64,000 bases of DNA from Lineus longissimus (taxonomy: Eukaryota; Nemertea; Pilidiophora; Heteronemertea; Lineidae): NCBI RefSeq assembly GCF_910592395.1, contig NC_088317.1:9364001-9428000 (forward strand). The letters run 5' to 3'. Under the pieces are notes generated by a model, which worked only from the letters and a program-made list of their open reading frames with translations, ran no database searches and was not told the origin of the DNA. This document shows positions 55,709 through 64,000 of the stretch, piece by piece (position 1 is the first letter of the stretch; each line of letters opens with the position of its first letter). The translations under genes were made by a program, and so were the position numbers.

Positions 55709-58330
55709 ATGATGGATGAGCAGCCCGACATACAGATCCACGAGCAACATGCCAGGACCAGCACCAGGGATTCCCGCCGTACATCACAGGGCCAATCATC
55801 GCTGCTACTCCTGATGAACTCAGACACGATGCCGGAGGACACGCACATCCTAAACGCAAGAGCCCGACCTATTGAGGTGCCATACTCCCTCAACAAAGCG
55901 AAAGCCATAAAGAAGAAGCTGCAATCTGTAAACCAGGATGCTGAGGTAGACGTCAAATACGAAAAGAGCTGCGTCGTTATCAGATGTCAGGCAGGTATCT
56001 ACGAACTCATTAGGAAAGGCCTCCACTTGCACTACTCAATGATGCAGAGGCATGGCCAAACTTGTGAGATTCAGATACACAGGGAGAAGTCTTCTAATCT
56101 TATTTGCCAAACTACCTACATGATCAAGTCAGACTCTGGACCTACCAAGTACACAGTTAACCTCTACCACACTAGATCGTCCATAATGGTCAACGGGAAA
56201 CATCATAGAAACTTCTCAAATGATGTTTACTCAGCACTGGAAGCCATCGGGGAATGCAGTAGGGCCAAACCAGACATTCTGAACAGCGCGATAAAGACAC
56301 AGCTAGAATTCTTGAGGGAAGCCCTGAGGAACGGCCAGGACAAGACCCTGCCTAATCAAGACAACATATACCCAGCTATCCAGGACACAGCAAAGAGTGA
56401 ATGCTGCCCCAATACCGCACAGAGCCATGCTGGGCCTACTAGAGCAGCCCAACCAGCCACATTAACAAGCCAGGACATCCCGATGAGTGATACCCCCGAG
56501 CCCAGGGCCTGCCCCACTAATGGACAAAGCCAAGATCCGACAGCCAGACCAGACCAGAACAGGCAAAGGAGAGCGCGAGCCATTGAGACCAGGGCCTGCC
56601 CCACTACAGCACAGGGCCAAGATCTGACAGCCGGACCAGATCAGCCCAATAGAGTAGACCAGCCAGCCACCTCAACAGTACAGATCATCCAGATGAGTGA
56701 TACCCCCGAGCCCAGGGCCTGCACCACTACCGTACAGAGACGAGACCCGGCAGCCGGACAAGATCAGCCCAAGCAAGGGAGAGTGCGAGCCACAACACCA
56801 ACCCAGGCCACGAACCAGGTTATAGGGAGAGTCCCCCCCGGTACCACTACCGTACAGAGCCAAGATCCGACAGCTGGACCAGATAAGCCCGAACAAAGTA
56901 GAGCGCGAGCCACCATACCCACCCAGGCCATACGGAGCGAGAGGATTCCAACAGAGCTGCACAACCCAGCACCCAACGTCTGCTCCACCACCCTGAAGAG
57001 CCAAGATTCACTACCTGGAACAGACCAGCCCGAGCAAAGGGTAACCCCTGGAGCCACAGCTACCCTACAGAACTGTATCCTAGAAAAAGAATCCCAACTC
57101 AAAACCAGAGAGCAGGAACTGGAGGCGCTGCAACGAAGACTGAAATCTTGGGAAAAGATTCTCACAACCAGAGAAAAAGACCTAGACAAGAGGGAGTCAC
57201 AACACCAAACAGCAAAAGCATGTATCGTGGGACTCGAACGAAGAATAAAGGAGCTCGCAGAGACCAATCGAACACTGGAGCTTAGGATCAGTAGCTCTGA
57301 CCACCCCACCCGACAAGAAGGATACAGTGCTACACCAGGCAATACCTCCCATTACAATATCTCTGAAGACAAGCTGCTAGCACACCTCCGGGACACTGAG
57401 ATCAGGATCAGCAATAGTCAGCGCCTAATGATGCATGAGTTAGAGCAGAGGCTCGCGGATAACCAAACGCACCAGCTACTCCACAGTATTGCATCTAACA
57501 TCAAGAGAAGCAGCCAGAGTAACCCATTAGGGATTAACAACCCGATACCACATAGTAACATGTCACCCGTGAGACCAAAATCACCACGTCAAAGACGACC
57601 GTACATATCACCTGCCAGAAGATATAGGAGCCCACAGCCGCATAGAAGATCAGAGAGAAGGCATCACAGCCCCTCCGGCCCCCTACGCTATGACGATGAC
57701 AGGTATGAGGGCAGCCGACGTCGATCCAGATCAAGAAGATCCAGAAGCCCAGAGAATGCTGACCGCTACGAGAGGAAACAAGCTAACTCGAGTCGAAGAC
57801 GTCGATGGGTGAGCCCCCCCCCCCCCCCAACAAGACACAGGAGGAACTACCGGGGCCTCGATGACTGGAGATGCATATCCCCAACACGCCTACCAGACGA
57901 CACTGATATCAGGATCAGAACTAATGGGTCCGGGATACCAAAGGACCAAACACCGTTCAGCAACAACAGAACACAAAAGCCTGGAGACGACAAAAAGAGG
58001 AATCCAGGGGATGTGGCCACCACCGACACAACAGCTGACAGAGTTGACGTCAGAAAGGACACTCTCGAGACAATACACCAAGAGCAAGCAGCAGACACAG
58101 GCCAACCACTGACTACCATAGGCTCCAGCAGACAACCAACCCCACTAGAAGCTACAGAAGATTCTTCATGGACATCCATGCTCATGAACCACCTGGGACC
58201 CCACCATCCTTATGATGAGGACAAGGGACCACCCGTAGATGATAACCCAGATGATGGAACACAGCCAACAAGACGACTATTCAGCATAGTTGATATCACA
58301 GAGCAACTAAGCCACAGCAGGGACAAATAG
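55709..58330 (+). CDS. LINE ORF1 protein, intact, with repeats, coiled coil and RS domain
   Basis: An uninterrupted 873-codon ORF. ORF1 proteins of LINEs bind the element RNA and form the retrotransposition particle. Residues 1-230 are a globular region (IEVPYSLNKAKAIKKKL, KSCVVIRCQAGIYELIRKG). Residues about 240-440 hold at least six diverged copies of a motif like CPTTAQSQDPTAGPDQP with RARA linkers. Residues about 450-530 are a heptad-rich coiled coil (LKTREQELEALQRRLKSWEK). Residues about 620-720 are an arginine/serine domain (RRRSRSRRSRSPENADRYER) with a PPPPP run. I see no RRM or CCHC knuckle, unlike many ORF1 proteins. ORF2 begins 18 bases after the stop. Codon and G+C use differ from the AT-rich surroundings, as expected for a young insertion. 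Confidence 0.8.
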   Translation: MMDEQPDIQIHEQHARTSTRDSRRTSQGQSSLLLLMNSDTMPEDTHILNARARPIEVPYSLNKAKAIKKKLQSVNQDAEVDVKYEKSCVVIRCQAGIYELIRKGLHLHYSMMQRHGQTCEIQIHREKSSNLICQTTYMIKSDSGPTKYTVNLYHTRSSIMVNGKHHRNFSNDVYSALEAIGECSRAKPDILNSAIKTQLEFLREALRNGQDKTLPNQDNIYPAIQDTAKSECCPNTAQSHAGPTRAAQPATLTSQDIPMSDTPEPRACPTNGQSQDPTARPDQNRQRRARAIETRACPTTAQGQDLTAGPDQPNRVDQPATSTVQIIQMSDTPEPRACTTTVQRRDPAAGQDQPKQGRVRATTPTQATNQVIGRVPPGTTTVQSQDPTAGPDKPEQSRARATIPTQAIRSERIPTELHNPAPNVCSTTLKSQDSLPGTDQPEQRVTPGATATLQNCILEKESQLKTREQELEALQRRLKSWEKILTTREKDLDKRESQHQTAKACIVGLERRIKELAETNRTLELRISSSDHPTRQEGYSATPGNTSHYNISEDKLLAHLRDTEIRISNSQRLMMHELEQRLADNQTHQLLHSIASNIKRSSQSNPLGINNPIPHSNMSPVRPKSPRQRRPYISPARRYRSPQPHRRSERRHHSPSGPLRYDDDRYEGSRRRSRSRRSRSPENADRYERKQANSSRRRRWVSPPPPPTRHRRNYRGLDDWRCISPTRLPDDTDIRIRTNGSGIPKDQTPFSNNRTQKPGDDKKRNPGDVATTDTTADRVDVRKDTLETIHQEQAADTGQPLTTIGSSRQPTPLEATEDSSWTSMLMNHLGPHHPYDEDKGPPVDDNPDDGTQPTRRLFSIVDITEQLSHSRDK

Positions 58331-58348
58331 GAACAAACCTGCCAGCCC

Positions 58349-61300
58349 ATGGATATCGAAAATGGCAATCCGGGCCCATACCAACTTGTGGTGACAACTT
58401 TCAACGTGGAAGGCGCAGTTGGAAACCACGCTTTTGTGAACTCACAACTTACTGATGCAGACTTGCTGTGCCTCCAAGAGCACTGGTGCCATAGTTATGA
58501 TGAATCTAAGCTACGAACTATATTTCCCGGCTGGAAGATGGACTCTGTAAGCTCCGACTCCAGGGACCAGGGACAATTCCAGAATGTACAACACATGAAT
58601 GGAAGGGGCGGTGTAGCGACTTTATGGGCTCCCTGGATGGATCCGCATGTGAGGGAACTACAGGAGAAAGGCAACGAAAGAATACTAGTTACTCTATTCG
58701 ATCTACCTGACAGACCCCTGTGTGTCATCAACTGCTATCTTCCCTCGGGCAACAGCACCTCAGCAGTGAACACTTTCATGGAAGATATCGACACAATCCA
58801 TGAGTAAGTCGAGAATCATGGAAGCGATCGAGAAATCCTCTTGACAGGTGACATCAATGCAGACCACTACCACAGATCGAACAGGAAGGAAAAACGCCTC
58901 AGAGAACTACTGACAGAACTACTGTTCAGGGATATTGGAGAAGGAGCAACTTTCCCCACCTACTGCAATCCCCACCTCAACCACCACTTAAGAATCGACC
59001 ATATCTTTATCCGGCAGTTACCAGGAGCAGACCACGAATGGTCGAACCCAGCTATCCCTCGAAAGGAATACCATGCTAACACCTCGATGCACTACCCACT
59101 GAGATCGACTACAACGCTAAATCGTGTCGAGCAAAAGACACAACAGAGTCGCCCAAAAATCCAGAAGAAAGCATTCCACTTCGCCAAAACAGACAAGAAG
59201 CTTTTCGCGCAGCGACTATCCGAGATGCTCAGAAAAGCACTAATCCACACTCAATCCCAGGAAGCTGCCCTGATCACCCTGAGGCACGCAATTTCCAAAG
59301 CAACCGACGAAGCAGTGCCCTACACCACCATCAAAGAAAAACTGGTACAGAAACCTGGCAAATGGACCAAGGAACTTGCTGCTGCTGTCAAGGAATCGAA
59401 GCATAGCCTCCACACCTGGAAAGAAGCGGGAAGCCCAAGAGGGAGCCACCCATCCTGGACCATGAAGAAGAAGGCCAAAAAGAAGATCCGCCGTATCCAG
59501 AGACAGCAAGGGGCTGAAGAACGCAATAAACTCTTAGACCGTATCTCTGAGGCACAGGCAACGGACCAAGCACTATTCCATCGGATCATTGCAAGACAAA
59601 GGGGCCAACTGAACCAGTCACAGGCGCTGATGGTCGATGACACTCTTGTCACCGACACTGACACAATCAGAGAAGAATGGGCTAACTACTACGAGGATTT
59701 GGCAACCCCGAAGAAAGAACTCCTGGATCTACTTGCATCACTGAACCACATGAGGCACATCGCAATAAGAGAGGGCGAAACCATACAGGTTGGAGAGGAC
59801 TCCATCAGGAAGGCAATCAATGGGCTCAACTCAGGCAAAGCAGCTGACAAGGAAGGCCTCAAGGCAGAACACTTGAAACTATTGCTTCTCTCCCCAACGG
59901 CAGTGTCGGAACTCACAAGGATAGTAAACCTTGTCCTAGAATCGGGAATACTCCCTAAAGCAGCCAGATCAGCATACAAGCTACCAATTCCCAAAAAAGG
60001 CAAAGACTCGAGAAGGATGGATAACTACAGAGGAATAACAGTGACCTCGATATTCGGAAAGCTAATAGAAACAATCTGCCTACAACATATGGACGTCGTC
60101 ATACAGCAGCAAAGCGGGTTACAATATGGCTTCACCACCGGCCGATCACCAAACATGGCCTCCCTACTGGTAACGGAAGCAATCGCAGAGACGAGAGAGA
60201 ATGGCCAAGGCTTATATATCTGCTCACTTGATGCAAGGAAAGCTTTCGATGTAGTTTACCATCCGAAACTGAAACACAAACTGTATACCTCTGGAGTTAA
60301 CCTGTCACTGTGGAGGCTCATCGATGATATGTACTGCTCAGGATCCGAAGTGGTTAGATGGAAGGGATTAGATAGCAGAGAATACGCCATCCACCAGGGT
60401 GTGAAACAGGGAGCCATATTATCCCCAACACTATACAAAGTCTATGCTAATGATCTCCTCACTTCACTACAAAGATCAGGGATCGGATTACACATAGGCT
60501 CTACATACGTGGGATCCCCAGGTTGTGCAGATGACATCCTACTAATGTCAACAAAACCCCAGGAACTCCAGGCACAGATGACCATCAGCGACAACTACGC
60601 CGAAGACAACCTGTATGACCTTCATCCAATAAAGTCAGTGGTATGCCCGCACAAAATCCATCGCAACGACGGAGAGACAAGCAGACAGTGGTTCCTAAAG
60701 TCCAAACCAGCTCCAACTGTCGAAACATTTGACCACCTAGGAATGAATTGGCAGGCGAGTAAAGCAACCCCAGATCTAACAAGCAGACTGTCCATGGCAA
60801 GAAGGACTGCCTACTCGCTGATGGGTATTGGTTTCCACGGCAACAATGGGCTGGACCCACCAGCCAGCCAGAAGCTCTGCGAGACATTTGTCATCCCACG
60901 AATCGTGTATGGATTGGAGGCCACAACCGCCACAGCCACACAGCTAGAGTCACTTGACAGATGCCACAGAACCATCATCCGCAGGATCCAGGGCCTATCA
61001 GAGAATACAGCTTCAGCCGCCGTCTATCTCCTATTAGGTGCACTTCCAATAACTGCCACTGTTCACATACATACATCAGCTGTCACTCTTTGGGGCTATC
61101 ACAAGACTAGACACGGTTAACCCACTGTATCAGGTGGCACTTAGACAATTAGCGACGAAGACAGACACTTCCAAGAGCTGGTTTGCACAGGTCCGCAAGC
61201 TGGGATGGCACTATGGCATTGATGTGAATCAGGCAATAGTGTACCCTTGGCCTAAATCCTCCTGGCGAGAACACACAACCCTACTAGTAAAGGACAAATG

Positions 61301-61901
61301 GTACACAAAACTGTCAATCGAGGCAGGCAGTAAGAAGACTCTCAAATGGTTGATTGTTCATCAGACTTGGACAGGCAAACCTCACCCATTATGGCTTCCG
61401 TGCAAAGGCAAACCATATATGGTGGAGGCTGCAACCACAAGGGCACGTCTACTGGTGGGTCGATACGGCCTACAAGTCACAAAGGTCCAGTTCTTAAAAA
61501 AGGAGATCTCCCCAATCTGCCCCCTGTGCAACGAGGAGGAGGAGGATGTTGTTCACTTCCTGATCAGATGCCCAATCATGCAAGAGATGAGAGCTGCCAG
61601 GATAGAGAACCTCCAGAAACTATACACAGAAGAAAAGCTGACGCCACCAAGGACAGACGATGAAGTATGCTCTGCGGTGCTGAACGGGTGGGGATATATC
61701 ACTCAAAATAACACTAGAAACAATAGAAATATTATCATGCTAAAGCTAAACAAAAACGTAATAAGTGCCAATAAACTCTCAAACTTGCTGTGCCACAAAC
61801 TGCACTCTACGCGAGACATTAAGATAAACGAAAAACTACTTGCAGAGGATCAGGATATCGACCCGAGCAAGGTGCTCCGATCAAGCGGAGGGATCTACTA
61901 A
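58349..61901 (+). pseudogene. LINE ORF2: APE endonuclease, reverse transcriptase, zinc motif
   Basis: ORF2 nicks target DNA and primes reverse transcription there. The endonuclease shows LVVTTFNVEG, LQEHW, VINCYLPSG, LTGDINADH and RIDHIF. The reverse transcriptase shows LPIPKKGKDSRRMDNYRGI, GLQYGFTTGRSPNMA, SLDARKAFDVVYH and HQGVKQGAILSPTLYKVYAN, with a catalytic box CADD where YADD is usual. The C-terminus has a C-C-H-C motif (CPLCNEEEEDVVHFLIRC). Two lesions disable it: TAA at 58805-58807 inside the endonuclease, and a single-base frameshift near 61085 (downstream frame LFGAITRLDTVNPL continues to the stop at 61901). The CADD box and motif style match a LINE group common in aquatic invertebrates, but I do not assign the clade. 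Confidence 0.87.
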
Positions 61902-62239
61902 TACAAGACAAGACTGTTTACACATGTGCATGCAGTGTAAGTAAACATTGATGATTGTTTGCAACCCCTTTATGTTTCAGCACACGCACCAGATCTTCAG
62001 AAATTACTATTACAACCTGACATCTCACTTAGCTATGTATTTTTATTAAAAAGTTTTCCCTGAAAAAAGTTTAAGTCACTGGGTCGTCCTTTTTACTTGG
62101 CCTATGTTTTTTACTTGGCCTATGATTGAAAGATATATTATTCTCTCATAAGCAATGGTATAATGTTATAAATCTGGTGAAATTCTATAGTAAATGGAGA
62201 TTAGTAACCTGATAGATGTGTGGGGAATAAAGACGATGG
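61902..62239 (+). other. Probable LINE 3' untranslated region
   Basis: AT-rich sequence after the ORF2 stop, with no gene. An ending such as a poly(A) or simple repeat that would mark the 3' terminus is not clear. Confidence 0.3.
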
Positions 62240-62690
62240 CTGTGCACTGTGTTCAAAATCACAACTAAACCTGCCTTCCTACTACACTGAAGACCAGATC
62301 AGTATGATACAAACTGTAGACATAGTCACAATATGTCTTCTTCCTACACTGTACTGAAGACCAGATCCAGGAAGGAAGTTATGATGCAGACCAAAGACGT
62401 AGTCACAACCTGCCTACCTACTACACTGAAGACCAGATCAGTAAAGAAGTTGTGATGCAAACTGAAGACTTAGTCCTGTTGAACAAAGATTGGACAAGAA
62501 GTATATGACAAGAAATAACCTATATCATGGGCAAGGGATGTGACCGTCTCATCTGGCTTGGTGTCCCTGAACCAAGATGGGACAAGTCATAACCTGTATC
62601 ATGGGCAAGGGATGTGAAAGTATCACCAAGCTTGGTGTCCATAATGTAAGCTGTCCTGTTGAACCAAGATGGGACAAGTGGTTCTAGATC
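62240..62690. repeat. Two short tandem repeat families
   Basis: About three units of roughly 80-90 bases lie at 62260-62480. Each contains ctacactgaagaccagatc and gtagtcacaa. Two units of roughly 75-90 bases with tatcatgggcaagggatgtg and ccaagatgggacaag follow at 62515-62690. The units are diverged. No coding capacity is evident; the minus-strand ORF over them is repeat-derived. Confidence 0.6.
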
Positions 62691-62769
62691 CCTCAGCAGG
62701 TCTCCTAGGAACACAACAAGGTCAGTTGTAAAGAGTGCCAGTGCTTGACGAGTATTCCAAATGCTAATA

Positions 62770-62936
62770 TGTAAGTAATAGGAAAATGCGATCCACGAAT
62801 CTACGACTTTTGTAGTTGAAAAATAAGGCCAAAACATATCAATTAGGGTACGCATACTATGCATACCCTAATTGAAGTTGCATTGTTTCCAATAAAAAAC
62901 GAAATGTCCTAGTATGCATTTTCCTATTATTTTAGA
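62770..62936. repeat. Palindromic insert
   Basis: A 33-base near-perfect palindrome, aattagggtacgcata with its complement, lies at 62841-62873. Outside it, aataggaaaatgc (near 62772) and gcattttcctatt (near 62917) form a second inverted pair, so the whole may be a small fold-back MITE. Confidence 0.5.
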
Positions 62937-64000
62937 CTTATAACAACATGTAAAGTCTGTAAAGTCTGTACACTGGTATTTAGTAACAAAATTAATGCTA
63001 AACTAGAATTAGCTTGTCAGCTAATTTGAAGAGTGCCCGGCCAGGGTGTTAGCGTATCTGGCCCGCTTTGAACACAGGGATTTGATGGTTACATACGCTG
63101 CATATATACATGTAGAAATTCTTGATGCGAGGTAATCCCTGAGAATATACTAATCTGCTGATGCTACATGGAGTTTATGCTTTTCCGACCGATTAAAACG
63201 CCGGGGGGGGGGGGGTTACAATATAATTAAGATTCTCATATCTAGTGGTCTGAAGGTCCATTACACATTACATTACACACACCAGGAAGCATTTTGTTTT
63301 AAACATAGGATCATATCATTGATGATGTTTTTAATCATCTTATATACAATTATACAAACATGCATATAGTGCCTGACTGTGTAAAAGTTTGAAGTGTCAT
63401 TGCATGGATGGACCATGCAGAAAGTAATAACCCGGTAGTCAACGGCTTTCAACGAAATTTGGTGGACATGTACACTTGACAAACTTATGAAGGAATATAG
63501 GATATGAGTAAAATCCATGCTTTTTTCCGAATAAACGGCCAATAATCAAATTTGGGGGTCGACGGCGCCATCTTCAAAGGGTATTCCAGGGGTTATTACA
63601 GTTGGTCCTCGACAGAAAATGGTAAAAGCTGCAACATTGCCCCTTTGAAAGGAGCTTTTCCATCACATGGCCCGCTAAATTCCAGAAAATCACAAAGATA
63701 TATCTTCAAATTTTGGAGATAGGGGGCACAGTATAACCCCCCACCCAAAACATGGCATTTTGTGTCGGAACCTTTAATGGCGAATATCTCAACTTCCGCA
63801 GGGATGTGGGTAACGAAACTTTGTGGAAATATGGGCAATATCAGCATCTATCAAGATCAGAAAGAAAAACTTTGGGCGCCAATGTTATTTTTGAATGATG
63901 GCCGTATATAATATAACGATTACAGCACTTTTCAGTCCTGCCATCTATTGGGAATAAAAAGAACTAAACATTAGTGGTCAAGGCCAGAATATAAAATCTT
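62937..64000. other. Unassigned sequence to the right edge
   Basis: I see no exon, RNA gene or element boundary that I can defend. A guanine run lies at about 63204-63217. The ORFs here are short and lack motifs. Confidence 0.3.

Noticed and set aside
57819-57832. The cytosine run as a sequencing error breaking ORF1
   Set aside because: The frame is intact through the run (PPPPP), and the RS-type sequence continues on both sides, so there is no sign of an indel.
62520-62864. Minus-strand ORF as the missing upstream kinase exon
   Set aside because: The translation has no PH-domain features and lies over diverged tandem repeats.

Overview
The window is eukaryotic, almost certainly from a marine invertebrate. 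Nearly all of it is layered transposable elements, and very little host coding sequence is visible. The element mix (Ty3/Gypsy, BEL/Pao, CR1-like LINEs, several piggyBac-type TTAA elements, a tRNA-derived SINE and many HINE/pearl-like elements with a microsatellite plus a terminal hairpin) would fit a lophotrochozoan such as a mollusc. A lancelet, hemichordate or brachiopod cannot be excluded. There are no prokaryotic operons and no CRISPR arrays.

The one host gene I can support is on the minus strand. An 81-bp exon (54496-54576) and a 105-bp exon (17193-17297) have consensus splice sites, join in phase 0, and together encode the second half of a pleckstrin-homology domain like that of diacylglycerol kinase delta/eta. 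The 37.2 kb between them is therefore one intron, and most of what is listed here is the content of that intron or of its neighbours.

Layout. 1-1013: C-terminal piece of a repetitive PIN/FEN1-like protein family. 2135-12065: a broken Ty3/Gypsy element split by a THAP-encoding element (3230-5803), an inverted short copy of it (7009-7995), and a second Gypsy on the minus strand (8000-11408). 12272-13152: a piggyBac-type non-autonomous element. 15801-19835: HINE/pearl-like elements around the 105-bp kinase exon. 20664-21555: unassigned exon-like ORFs. 21685-29227: a DNA element with long terminal inverted repeats that carries the middle part of the same protein family as the left edge. A 5-kb piggyBac is nested in its left inverted repeat and itself carries a SINE and palindromes. 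29553-31833: a virus-like two-ORF fragment cut by a TA-flanked MITE, then a truncated piggyBac, then an LTR and a Gypsy gag (to 33250). 33434-38990: HINE-like elements with 300-bp internal repeats. 39147-39828: LINE tail. 40419-44700: a BEL/Pao element with a LINE inserted in its polyprotein and a heterologous Gypsy integrase joined at its reverse-transcriptase active site. 45020-50610: HINE, a THAP/TTAA element, palindromic repeats, an unclassified zinc-binding ORF and a piggyBac. 50841-53577: four levels of nested elements ending in a roughly 390-bp GAC array. 53736-54415: a Harbinger-like MITE. 55709-61901: a nearly intact two-ORF LINE. 62240-64000: tandem repeats and unassigned sequence.

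The genes do not form a pathway. The logic of the region is insertion history: older elements opened by younger ones, most of them disabled. The best-preserved protein genes are the LINE ORF1 (873 codons) and its ORF2, which has one in-frame stop and one frameshift. All calls come from reading the sequence; no database search was run.
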